Assembly: GCF_025766255.1 (NCBI RefSeq)
Contig: NW_026516809.1
Coordinates: 35,494 to 99,493, forward strand
Origin: Zychaea mexicana
Taxonomy: Eukaryota; Mucoromycota; Mucoromycetes; Mucorales; Lichtheimiaceae
DNA: 64,000 nucleotides
Reading direction: 5' to 3'
The first letter of the stretch is position 1. Each line of letters opens with the position of its first letter. Made by a program: the position numbers and the translations under genes. Of this stretch, positions 1 through 11,360 are shown in pieces. The notes below the pieces were generated by a model, which ran no database searches, was not told the origin of the DNA, and saw only the letters and a list, made by a program, of their open reading frames with translations.

Positions 1-599
1 CACAGTGCCGTTCAAGATGTTACGGATCGTGCCGTTGGGTGATCGCCACATCTTTTTCAAGTCGAATTCTGACGTCGTTGTATTATTAGCTTCTATTTTT
101 TTTTATTTGACAGGGATCTGGTTATGCTTACCCTCGACACGGGCTTCGTCAGGTGTAATAGTGGCACACTTGATGCCGACGTTGTATTTCTTGATGGCTT
201 CGGCAGCATCGATCGTCACTTGATCGTCGGTCTAATAAACAATTTGTTTGTTTCAGTACGACCCTCATCACGCAACACAAATATAACACCAGCAAACAAT
301 GGTGAAAGAAACTTCTTGTTGTCCCCACCCCAGCGCTCCTTTGCTTTGAGTCCTTTATACATTACATTGTCACGGTGTTTCATGCCTAAATCATAGTACT
401 TGATATCGAGATCGAGGTAAGGAAGAACCAGCTTTTCCTTGATATCTTGCCAGATAATACGGGTCATTTCATCACCGTCCAAGTCGACAACGGGGTTGGC
501 GACCTTGATACGCGAGCCAGTCGAGTAGAATGCAGCAGCAGTCCCGGTCGTGCGAAGCGTCGCAGCATGTTTGGCAATGGTGGGCACAATGAACGACAT
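1..599 (-). CDS. NADP-dependent isocitrate dehydrogenase, mitochondrial (5' part; runs off the window)
   Basis: Oxidative decarboxylation of isocitrate to 2-oxoglutarate with NADP, probably in mitochondria. Three exons are visible: 599-366, 231-132 and 68-1 (cut by the window edge). Both introns are GT-AG (donors gtaatg at 365 and gtaagc at 131). Exon 1 starts with [16 protein letters not shown], a basic, hydroxylated, acid-free stretch typical of a mitochondrial presequence, then [20 protein letters not shown], the conserved family start. Exon 2 gives [20 protein letters not shown] and [12 protein letters not shown]. Exon 3 gives [19 protein letters not shown], part of the isocitrate-binding region. 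The joins restore the family sequence without gaps. The start at 599 is the first ATG before the presequence; the frame stays open upstream to 845 but that part does not resemble the family. The rest of the enzyme lies outside the window. Confidence 0.95.
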
Positions 600-902
600 T
601 GCAAGAAAAGTTATGTAATAGAGAAACGAAGAAAAGAGGGTGTTTTTCTCGTATTTGTCCCCGCCCTTTTTGCGAGAAAACTGATTTTTCATTTCCCGCC
701 TTGTCACCGTGTCAACATTGTGTGTCATTTTTCGTATCCAAACAAATGCTGCGAGAGCGGGAAAATTATCCGCGTTGTTCGGGGATGGGGACGTGCTAGC
801 ACCAGAGGGGATGCATGGAAAACAGCGGAGAATCTTCTTTCTCATTTATTCTTCGCTCTTTCCGTTTCTTATTGTTCTCTTTCATATCCCTTACATGCAT
901 GC
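600..902. promoter_or_regulatory. divergent promoter region between isocitrate dehydrogenase and the PHP gene
   Basis: These 303 bases separate two head-to-head genes and must hold both promoters. Pyrimidine-rich runs precede the PHP start (about 831-892), as is common before fungal start sites. No clear TATA box was seen. This is inferred from gene layout only. Confidence 0.4.
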
Positions 903-2507
903 ATGCAACTTCAACAAAGCAACAGCATTACGCGGCTTAAAACCCCTGACTCGACAACGTTTTTAGACTCGGTATCTCCCGACAGTCGTAGCAATCGAGC
1001 AACGCCCATACCCGAACAACCATCAACACGTCGCAACCGTCGTCTAGATTATGCTTGTTGCAAACGCTACCTTGCCGGCCTCGCCATTCGCTTCGGTACT
1101 GTCATCGCCGTCATTGCCATTCTCCTCGCGATCGGTCTCGGGCTACGATACACCGACGACATGCCGCAGGCCGAAGATTTCAAAGACCTGCAGTTCAGTT
1201 GGCGGGTCGACCCAAGGTCTTATCTGACGCCTTTCAACACATCGTTTGGACAGTACAGCGTTTTGCTCGACGGTCATTCGCATTCGACGTACAGCGATGG
1301 TAAAATGAGTGTCCGGCAGCTACTGGACTGGCATATCGGTATGTATAGACACCGTTCAATCAAAAGGTGCTGGACGTAGTACGCTTGTGAGTGAACCTGG
1401 TGATGATGTGTAAAGAAGCACGGATGGCTAATTTTAGCATGCTTGTGGGTATATACAGCCAATGGTTACAATGCCGTGATTGTTACGCAAGTATAAAGTT
1501 TAAAGTTTGCCAAGAGCCACAAAGACAAAAGCAGAACGTTGTTCGGCTAATGCTCGAAATAGTGATCACAATACTGTCCAAGGAGGACTGGCAGCTGAGC
1601 AATTGGCTTTGCAAGACGAATACTATAGAGACAACATTGTCGTTATTCCAGGCATTGAATATACGTACGTATATTAACCTCACCTTAGTGCAGAGCTCAA
1701 AGACAGCGTCGGGTATTCATTTTCTTCTTAGGTGTTGTCGTATTCACATGAATCTCATCAACATCAATGAGTCGATACCCGTCGGGCCCCCGAACCCTAG
1801 TGACGAGGAGCTCCAGCAAGTTATAAATCGTGTGCATGAACTAGGCGGTCTTGTTATAGTCAACCACATCCCATGGAGCAACACAACTGGTACTGATCTG
1901 TTAACTTTTTCTTTCAGCTTGACTAATTAAATGGGATGACTTCCAACTAGAGGCATACTACGAAGAAGCCCGATTACCGAACCATCCGTCTGTTGAAAGT
2001 CTGATCGAATGGGGTGTTGATGGGTTTGAAGTCGTGCATGAATCCACGTTTGATTATGCAACTTATATCGCAGCCGCTCAAAACAACCTTATTCAAATGG
2101 TCGGTACAGATGTCCACCACCCCTCTGTAGCAGCAAATGCATGGCTAGCCGTTCAGGCAGCTGAGTTTACGAAGCAAGGGGTGATAGATGCCATCCGTGC
2201 ACGCCGTACAAGTTTTTTGATGGATCCAGCAGGGACTCGACCACGCGATTACCCTGGCCGAACAGCCAAATATGACACACTGCTCCCGCTTTCTGCTCTT
2301 GGCACGTACTTTAGCATGTTCTACACCGATTACAAGGGCATGTACAGTTTCCAAGGTACCTTTTGCCATCCACAACGAGTCGAAATCCACAATAGCGTGA
2401 TTGGGTGGTTTAATTTTTGGTTCCTCATCTTCATGCTGGTCTACGAGCTTGTACGAGGAGCCGTAATTTTTGTCACGCATCGAATAAAAAGACGAGGCGT
2501 ATTGTAA
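903..2507 (+). CDS. membrane-anchored PHP-domain metal-dependent phosphoesterase
   Basis: Five exons: 903-1338, 1459-1486, 1563-1664, 1732-1889 and 1951-2507, giving about 426 residues. PHP (polymerase and histidinol phosphatase) signatures are in order: DGHSHSTYSDG near residues 123-133, VTDHNT (joined across exons 2 and 3), GIEYT, RIHMN, NHIPW and GTDVHHP. The His and Asp residues needed for the metal cluster are therefore present. A hydrophobic segment at about residues 57-82 follows a basic, Ser/Pro-rich N-terminus, and a second lies near the C-terminus (about 392-416) followed by RIKRR, so the catalytic domain probably sits between two membrane helices. Intron 2 needs a GC donor (gcaagt at 1487) to keep frame; the others are GT-AG. 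Exon 5 is set by the acceptor at 1949-1950 because the earlier AG at 1917 leads to a stop. The substrate is unknown. The ATG at 903 is the first in-frame one after an open upstream stretch. Confidence 0.88.
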
Positions 2508-2764
2508 ATATAACTGAATATAATCACATCTGTATAAAATGGACATCGTGGCTTTATGTACGTAACAACAATCTTGTAAGTTCAGTTATCGGGACATAAC
2601 ACACATGCACGTTTGTTTATACACATTATTCTTGTCAGGTCTAATGCAAAACCCGAAAAGAGAACATGCAGTGCTTACATAGGAGATCCCAACTCAACCA
2701 TTCAAAAACCATTTTCACGAAAGCGATCCGTTTTGTTTATTGCTTAAAAAATCGAACATTTGGT

Positions 2765-5700
2765 TTAATACGGGATGCCGTTGGTCAATTTCTGGAAGTA
2801 ATCGTAAAGCACAGTACGCTGGTTCTCGAATGAGTCCTTGATACGCATCATGATAAAGTCCGCAGCAGCACGTTCGGAGCGATCCAGTTGGAAGCGTGAA
2901 CGAAGTCGTTTGATTGTCTCGCCCTTAAAGCACGGAAGGCCGGAATCCAACATCAACGCGACGATCTGGCAGATCTGGTCAGCGTATGGTCGACTGGCCA
3001 AGTATGCCTTGACTACCAGTTCCGAGAACTGTCGGAAAGCTTGTTCATCGCTAGCACCACCCATGACTTGGATCATTTCAGTAGTAAGCTTGAACGGCGA
3101 GCTTTCGAAAGTGATACCACCAGGTGCGATATCGAAAATAAAGCCGAAATCTGTTGATGAAAAAGAGAAACTGTCAGTTGTCTATGTCTACTTTTAACTT
3201 CTTGACGGCACAACTCTACCCAACCACTCTTATCTGACTTACCAATATGAATTATATGACCATCATCATCCAACATGATGTTACCGTTGTGACGATCCTT
3301 AATGGCAAGCAGATACGAAATAACTGAATAAGCAGCTAAGCTCTGCACGAAGTTATTTCTAGCACGCTGGAAGTGGATCGAGTTGGGACCACCATACTTG
3401 GCAACAAAGTAGTCGTACATGCTGTTGACCTTTTCACGACCCAATTGATCACGCGAGATCGACCGAGGAATCACATCAATAACACCTTGGCCAGGAGCAG
3501 TAGCCACAACACGATAAGGGTAAACATACAGGTCCATGCCAACACCCGTAAAGATGTTCTTGAAAACCGATATCAACTGTAAGGCAAGCACGTCCTGACG
3601 ACAGTCATCGCCGACCTTGAAAATGGCACCTTGCCAGATCTGCACAGTGCGCTTCTTAGCTTCTACTTCATCACCGTCTTCGCTTTCAATCATGGCCTTG
3701 CCCAACAAGTCGGCATCCTCCACATCCTTTTCAATCTTGAAAGTAGCCATGAATGGAGCCTATGAATGAAATAAAGACTTAGTTTTTGTGTATTCTTTTT
3801 TCACATAGTGCAAGTAACACATTTGATATACCTTGGCGTGGCTCTGAAGAGGTCTACCAGAAGTGCGATTGATATCAACAACGCGACCATCGCTGTTACT
3901 CGGCAAGTAAACACCAACGTCGACCTTGATTTTAGCCAATTCTTCATCGAGGCGTTTCTGTATTAAAGAAAATATAAGCATGGTGGATATTTAAAAGAAA
4001 GCGAGCGAACAATTGATATGGACTTTTACCTTTTGAAGTGGTTTCTTTTCGGTTTGACCGTGCTTGATGTATTCTTTCAAGTAGCCCGAGATGGCGGTAA
4101 CTTCCTTGAAGAACTTGAATTCACGTTCATAGAATTCACGATCTTCACCAGTAAACGAGTTCACCAAGTTTTGAATGATACGTTCCAAGGATGGCTTCAA
4201 TGCATCTGGCTTAACACACTCCTTATCAGCATCCACAAAGAAGTTTGCCTTCATGTTCCAAATGATCTGATGTGCAAACAGCTGCGACACTTGACCGGCT
4301 TCCATAATATACTTTTCAACATAGCCCAACTCGTCGTGACGCAAAGCCTGCACAATCTGGGGAATATAGAAGAAAACAGTATCCACGGGATAATACTCAA
4401 GACATCGCATAGCATACTGCAGGATCAGCGGGTTATTGTTATACGCTGGCAAGAAATAGTTGGCAGCAGTGATGGCAGGTACAGGAGCCCAGTATTGCAG
4501 ATGCTAGGGACATATGATCCGCATAAGTCATAGAACCTTGTAAATGACATTTAATTGGCATGTCTTTTCTCACTTTACCTTCAAATCGAGCTTAGCATTA
4601 GGTACAAGTCTGTCGCCCAGGAGGATCACCAGGGCTTCGGGAACATCAACCACATCAAGCGTGTTGTTTGCAATAAGACGATGTAGTTCTCGGTAAACGA
4701 TGGGTTGAACGAAGCGGGCATCCATTCGAACAGCCAAACGAGGAGATACTTCCCACGCGAAACGCACGATTTCCTTCCACGATTCATCCATCACCATGGA
4801 CTTCTCAGTGCTGCCAGTGAAACAAACAGGATTTCCGTGGCCCATCGAGTTCAACGGGTTGCACCATACAGACAACCGAGTAAGCTCACTTTCTAAAAAG
4901 AGCATCAAAAGCTTCTTGGCAAGGTGGTGTTGGCGGATCACATCATCCTTGGTCTTATCTGAAAACCAAAAAAAAACATGTACACATTAATTTGAAGGTC
5001 ATTTGTCAGAAGTTCTATCTATTGCATCACTTACCATTCAAGAACATGTACAGTCCGGAGGCAATCTTAGAATTGGGGTTTTTAAGCGGGGAACTGGTGA
5101 CCAAATAGCTCAAATTGGGCGTATCGTTCACGACGGCATTGTAGAAATCTGTCAAGACCTTGTACTCCATCAATGCAAGGCTCTTACGCGAGCCATAATG
5201 CCATCTAGAGTGGACAAAGTGTGAGTACAACAACTAACTTCGGATCTGGATCTTTTTATCTTTTAACTTACCTAGGCTCCAACGCGAACCAGTTAAAGGC
5301 ACACTCGTAAACCAGCGATCTAAACTTGTGCTCAGCAAGAGCTTCCATGCGGGTTGATTGAAGAATCTTGGTACCCAACAGCAATAACTGAAAACGCACA
5401 GTTCGTGCCAACGCGTGGGTGCTCATCAAATGTGCGCTCTGGAAAGATTCTTGCAACAAACGGACAAACATGTTGACGAGATGTCGACTACGGTGACGGA
5501 TAGAGTAGAAACGACTGCTTAAGAACTTGATCCAAGTCTGATGAGGAGTGAACAAATAATTTGCTACTCGGTGGCTACTGTCACACACAGCCTTGTCCGA
5601 CGGATCATTGGTCATCTTTGCAACAAATGGATGCTTTACGTTCAATACAGGAGAGAACAACCCCTTGCGATGCTTCTGTGCCCAATGCCACATGCTCAAC

Positions 5701-8700
5701 ATTTCGACCATCAAACGCTTTTCAATGTCTGAGCGTTCAACCAGCATCCAGTTCCAAACGGTTGTACCGATATCAAGAGACTCGGGAGTGAACATATGGA
5801 TAGGAATGCGAACAAGGTAGCGGATCAGGTCGGCATGAACCTTGGGGAGTGCGATTGCGTAGGCTGCAGCACGATGCAAAGTGCGGTGAACGCGTTCGAC
5901 AGAGACATGATGTTTTTGTTTGATGTCCACAAGCAAAGCTTCGAGATTCTCCAATACGAAAGCAACTTGCTCGAGAAGACCGCTGCCAGTCCGGGCATCA
6001 GGTAGTTTTTCTTTCATAAAAAGTTGGTTTTAATTTGGCATCTTCGCACATCTTATCCATACTTGTATATTCACCTGATTGTTCGCGCAATCCATAGAGA
6101 TACTCGATACCACTGATTTCACCAATGTAGTATCTTCTGGAAGTGAAGCCATTAACAAAGTCTGAGGACTCATCGGGTGCAAGGCGAGGGACCTTAGGAA
6201 CGAATTCTTCAAATGAAAAAAAAAATCACATTAATAACATAACCTGGTTTGCTTTTTTCCTTTCTCTCTCATAGTGTCTTACCAACTGACAATTGGTTTT
6301 TGGAGGCAGCTTTACCGACATCCAAAGCCAGAGAACGACCCATATGAGCTGTATCAATAGGTTGACCAGATGAGAAACGATCATATTCTGATAAGTAGTC
6401 TTGTAACAGGCCATTTATTTCCATAGGAGCACGATCCAATGAGATATGAAGCCATTTCTTTGCGCTTTCATAAAGTCGAGTGCAAATTTCTTGACGGTAA
6501 GCATACGAATCCCCCAGTTCGAGAGTTACAGCGACTCGCGGTGAAGTAAAATGGAAGACAGGCGAGTACTATATATAGAGGATATGTTAGGCCGAGATGA
6601 CGATGCGCTAACGATGTGTGTATTCCGCCGATATTACCTCATCACGATACTCGAATTCGCAGCTAAGCCAAAGCAATTGTACAAGCTCCAGGAGTAGAGT
6701 GATCAACGACTTTTCGGCAAAAATTTGTGGGAAAGCTGCCACAATGCGTTCCGCCGATTTAACTGCCAATTCGTGCACCTTTTTCAAGCGATGGCAAGCT
6801 AATTTTAGGATACTGGACATTTGCTCGTTCAACTCGGCCGAAATGCCCTGGACGGAAGCCTTACTGGCAGAATCCTTGACGAACGTGCCAACTACACGAT
6901 CGGTAATGGTTTCTAAGCAATTGGCCAACGAGCTGTTGCTGATACCATCATTCATGAAGTAGCGTAACACATAGCTGCAGTCGCCCATTTTGCTTCGCAT
7001 CATTTCAATGTGATAAAAGCTGAGAGCAAAGACGACTTGAGCAAATGAAAAGTTCTTGATATCGTACGAAAGCGAAGGCAAAAAGCTCGTCAACCGCTGT
7101 CGCATGGCCGTTAGGTTGTGTTCGGCCATGTTACCACCACGCAATACCGAGTTATATTCTAGATCACTTTCGATATAGTTAGTCGCGCTTTCGGTAACCA
7201 GAACAGGCGTTTTTTTGGCGATAACAAGTAGAGAGTCGTGCCATTCGCGTATCCAAACCGATTCAGTCACGAAACCAAAAAGCACACAATGGAACCATGC
7301 GTTTCGGAATAGTGACACGGCCTCTTCACTTGGCTCCAAATGAGGGTTGAAGTTGTCATGTCCAAGGAGGGTTCGCAATACAGGCAGCAGCATGCCCAGC
7401 TTGGACGCCAATGGGTATTCTGCCTCTTTTTTGAGTTTGGTGATGGTTCGTTGGATGGTGTTTCCGTTTTCAACAAACAAGGTCAAGAGGTTTAAAAGGT
7501 ACGTCTGATAGTACTCAGGCTTTGCAGATAATCGGCTGGCCAAGTTGAGTTGAGCATTATGAATCTAAGGACGAACAACATATCAGCACCTCCATTACAT
7601 CACTTATACACACTCTATATAAGACGTTGTCTGGTTCCTTACAGCAGTAGTGAGTTGCTTGTTGTCAATAGTCAGGGCCTCACGACTAAGAGTAGAGAAA
7701 AAACTGAGAATATCGTCAAACACTGACGGTGTGCTGACAAGCGCCAAATCAACAAGTTTCGACGTGAGCGATGCAGTTGCAGCGATGGACAACGACTTTC
7801 TTCTCATGACCAGCATGGACAGTGCTTGAGCCATTATCTATGAACGGTATAAATAAATGACATTTGACCACGGCTTGTTACATTTATCCCATCATATCTG
7901 TTTTTTACCGCTTCATCCTCGAGGTAGACGGCTACGCCAACTATAGCTGACAAAGCGTTGGCACAGACTTGCTGCTTCTGCTTCTCGTTCAGCTGGTCAG
8001 CAGCGGGTGCACCTGAGATAACGTTTGTAGCAAACATGCTGAAGCGGTCAGTCGCTGCTACATCTTCATCAGTGTAGCGCGTAATTTCATTGAGTAAGGC
8101 GTATAGCGTCGATATAGCTGCTTGTGATGCTTGAGCCGAAGGTTTTGTCTGTGGAGCAAAAATCTTTAGTTTAACCTATAACTGTCCGTTCACGGGGCAC
8201 TATGAGCACCTAACAACGTACCTGAACACATTGAGCCAAACGAACAATGGCAAACTGCTGAACGGTGATGGATTCTTCGGCATATAGCTCGAATACAGGC
8301 GAAGGTGTGGCGAGGAATCGACAGATGGCATTTGTCATATCATTGTTCAAATGCGAGAAACTAAACAAGTGCACCATTCATTAATCCGCATGAATGATAC
8401 ACGCGTTGACCTGTATATGTAACTTAAGCCTTACTTGATAGCGAGAAGGACGGCAGCATCGAGAGCTGCAACATGCACCCAAGGGTCATTTCCATGTAAG
8501 GGAGCAAAAAGACACTCAGATATATGATCAATAAGAACATCATCGACTTCGTGGAGGTACACCGACGACAAAGCGGCGACGTGCTGGATAGATCTAAATG
8601 GTTAATATTTTTCAATCAGGGTCATTTTCATACACATACCAAGCTAGTACCCATGATTTCTTGCATATAAGCATCGGGAGCCCACTTTTTGCCATCCTCA

Positions 8701-9962
8701 GCGCTCTTGTCAGCGAACTTTTTTATATCTTCATAGTATCCAAGACTGGTGACGTAAACACTTCGCATGTTTTTGTTGAGCAATTCGTCCTTGTCGGTAT
8801 CGCTGGGAATGGTTGGGCGTACGCCAGAAGCAGTCTTGCGCATTAATTCCGTCCAAGCTTGCTCGACATCACGGGTCAAGTGAAGCTTCTTGAGTGTATA
8901 CACGGCTGGCGAAGGTGTCACTGTGTTTGCATTGGGTTTGGAGTCGGCGATGACACGTGCAGTGACGTTACGCAAAATAATGAGAAGGTCGTGTACGACA
9001 CGATTGCTGCTGAGAGGCACACCGTCTTCCCAATATTTGTTGAGTACACGACGGCTATAGGCCAGAGGATCATGGTCCTTAAGACAGACAGTAATTGCAT
9101 TTCGAATGTTATCCAATGTTTCATCTTGAATCAAAAATTGGGTGTTGTGGCATAGAGCTAGGAGCTGGTTAGGTCGGTACAAAAATGGAGAAAGCTGAAG
9201 TGCACGAGAAAGACCGGCCAACGAAGGAAGAATGAACGACACAGTGAATTCGACATCGCTGGTTTTCATAAACTGAATAATCGATTCGCCATAGCTCCAA
9301 AGTACGTCATTGATATAGCGATAGGTGTCAGGTACTTTGAAACCAATTTCAAGAAGGCCTGAGACTAAGCTGTAAGTGATGGCATCGGAAGGAGGTACTC
9401 CTGCGAAATCATGTATTTAATCGTAGGCCCTCAGTGCATGTAAGTTTTATCTAGCTTCTATTCCCTTACCTTTACCGAGCATCACTTCTTTCCATTCATA
9501 TGCAGGCAGATGACGTACATAGGCAAGCAAACGAGGTAATAATTCTAGCTGTCGCTCTTCACTTGCATTGACGGCATATTTCACGAGAGCTGCCATACTC
9601 TGTTGGCTGCGCAAAGTCTATTTTTTGTGGGGGGAATCTTGTACCTTAGCGTACTGTTTGGATACTGTGATGCATACGACAATGACTGTAAACACAATGT
9701 TGCTTACCATAGCACCGAGGTCTGGTATCTGGACGCGAGTAAAAATAGTTTTCTCGTTGTCATCGGGAACTGGAACCGGTGGACATTTTGAGATGAGTTT
9801 GTCAATTTCAGAAGTCGTTGCTTTTGATCGAGAATCCGCAAGCACTTCAGCTAAACCCATGAGGATTTGCGAGTGCAAATCAAAGTCGAGGCTATTTGGT
9901 ATATATGATATCTGTCTGGTCAAAACCCTCAAGTCTTCAATTTTGAGTTTCACATGAGTTGA
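2765..9962 (-). CDS. STT4: phosphatidylinositol 4-kinase, STT4/PI4KA type
   Basis: Makes phosphatidylinositol 4-phosphate, in this family at the plasma membrane. Seventeen exons read cleanly: 9962-9708, 9617-9470, 9400-8640, 8583-8435, 8360-8222, 8148-7909, 7837-7643, 7564-6638, 6568-6283, 6206-6075, 6010-5272, 5204-5035, 4958-4579, 4503-4030, 3957-3832, 3759-3243 and 3150-2765. All phases match and the product is about 2,000 residues, near the yeast STT4 length. The long N-terminal part is an alpha-solenoid with no short motif. Exon 14 (HLQYWAPVPAI, FYIPQIVQALRHDELGYVEK) is the PIK helical domain. Exons 15-17 are the kinase: GRPLQSHAK, GDDCRQDVLALQ, KDRHNGNIMLDDDG, HIDFGFIFDIAPGG, ending LTNGIPY as in the family. 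The extreme N-terminus is unsettled: the frame at 9953 opens with GTG after CAT, so either a short upstream exon supplies the ATG (one sits at 10172-10170 directly before a gtaatc donor) or a later in-frame ATG is used. It is convergent with the PHP gene, 257 bp apart. Confidence 0.95.
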
Positions 9963-10020
9963 CTTTGTGTTTCTTTTGCATTACCCATTCATGGCTGTGC
10001 AAAAAGGAGGTAGGTGAAGG

Positions 10021-10110
10021 TTGTCGAAAAGAAGGTTGCCGAAATGAAGGTTGTCGAACTGAAGGTTGCCGAAATGAAGGTTGTCGAACTGAAGGTTGTC
10101 GAAATGAAGG
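10021..10110. repeat. 15-bp tandem repeat, six copies, beside the 5' end of the PI4-kinase gene
   Basis: Six contiguous 15-bp units of the form ttgYcgaaMtgaagg; most variation is at two positions, with one further change in the first copy. On the minus strand one frame reads as a Arg-Gln-Pro-Ser repeat, but nothing else supports coding there. It lies in the leader or first intron of the kinase gene. Confidence 0.9.
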
Positions 10111-10169
10111 AGGATTGTGCGGACGATACAAAAAAGTTGTGTATGTCAAGCTGAAGCATGAGTGATTAC

Positions 10170-10300
10170 CATATTTGTAAAGCGCTGACAATCATCAAAG
10201 GAACCAAATCCAGAAAGGTTAAATTGATGCTTATTGTATGCGTTTAAGAATAACCAGAAGGCTGAACATTTGACTTGTTTGCTTTTATCGTGCAAATATT
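10170..10300 (-). other. possible upstream exon or 5' UTR exon of the PI4-kinase gene
   Basis: On the minus strand, from an AG at 10302-10301 to a gtaatc donor at 10169, one frame stays open for 43 codons and ends in ATG just before the donor. The predicted peptide contains FWLFLNAYNKHQFNLSGFG and looks protein-like. Splicing to the AG at 9964-9963 keeps phase with kinase exon 1. Either the exon is coding, or only its last ATG is the start codon and the rest is leader. The 3' acceptor context is purine-rich and weak, and no convincing exon further upstream was found. Confidence 0.4.
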
Positions 10301-11201
10301 CTACTTATCGACATCAGAGATATTACCTATTTCATTTTGCCTTTATTCCTTTCACTTGTATATAATACACCTTACTAGATTTTGATACCCTAGAGTGATG
10401 ATTGAGAAGGTAATTGTTTAGTGCACCAATTGAGTTTGATCATTTTAAAAATTATGGTCATTTAGAACCGCCCGATTACGCACTGACCGCGGCACATTTG
10501 GTGCGCTTGCACTTTTATGTGATTGAAACAACATAATAAGATTCTTTTTGTAAGCTGATCTGTGTAGGTAACGAACTATGTACCATACTTCAATTGTATG
10601 AAAAAATTGCTTGGGTGTATAGGAAGAATTTATATGGTAGCTTGGTAAGATAGCACCAAATGCGACTTCCAGAAATTTAGTGTGTACTGTTAAGAGGCGT
10701 GTAATGATACGCTGAAAACTAAATATGTATAAGTTGCTATAACAACCATTGGTTTATCTACCTAGTATTCGTTTTTCAGTGAGCTTATACTTTGGCGCTA
10801 TCAAAGAAAGAGATTTAATCCTAGATATTCGCTGTTAGTAGAATAGAATGCTTATCGGACACTTGCAGTCAAGCGAGTCTGTCAAAAGCTTCCATAACCA
10901 CCACTTATCAGGACGGTGGTCTCTGGTCTGTGCTTTGATATTGTTATCATTATTGCTCGCAGCTCTTTTTTATGATTTGTAAGCCACCGCGAGCTGGAAA
11001 TATGCCGCAGCCATTTGACTATGCAATGTGCTTGGTCATCTCTTGTATGAGGTGCCTATTTGCTCGTATATGGTATTGAGTAAAAAAAGTATAAATTTCA
11101 GGACGAATTGCTAGAATAATCGACAGTTATCAATTCTAATTTCAATCCCTATTTTTATTTACACCTATTGAAAGCTTGCATTGCCCCATCTATCGATTAC
11201 C
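10301..11201. other. intergenic, no gene recognised
   Basis: AT-rich sequence without a long reading frame or repeat. It probably holds the promoter of the PI4-kinase gene at its left end. No RNA gene was recognised. Confidence 0.5.
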
Positions 11202-11360
11202 ATGAGTCACCTTATAGGAAGAACCTACGACACCGCAGATGATATGGTGAAAGACATTCAAGCCTACGCCAAACAAGAAGGAATCACCATCGTCAAGAAA
11301 ACCAATGAACAATGCAGCGCACTGACCTTCAAGTGCAAGAAGCATGGCAAATACATGGAC
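11202..11360 (+). pseudogene. fragment of a MULE/FAR1-type transposase N-terminus
   Basis: About 50 codons starting MSHLIGRTYDTADDMVKDIQ and continuing through AYAKQEGITIV to FKCKKHGKYMD. The pattern of a short start, a helix after 'aRTYDt', a strand with basic residues, then F-x-C-K-x2-G-K-Y resembles the FAR1/WRKY-GCM1-like DNA-binding start of Mutator-type transposases. The frame carries on only to 11459 and no transposase core follows, so this is a decayed remnant. The family match is from memory of the motif, not from a search. Confidence 0.4.

Noticed and set aside
216..845. A single 209-codon minus-strand ORF taken as a complete gene
   Set aside because: It joins leader sequence, isocitrate dehydrogenase exon 1 and its intron; the family match begins only at the ATG at 599 and stops at the donor at 365.
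447..1379. A 310-codon plus-strand ORF
   Set aside because: Only the part from 903 to 1338 matches the PHP gene; the upstream stretch is the reverse of the dehydrogenase exon and the promoter.
9937..10191. Minus-strand 84-codon ORF with an Arg-Gln-Pro-Ser repeat
   Set aside because: It is the translation of the 15-bp tandem repeat; no link in frame to the kinase.
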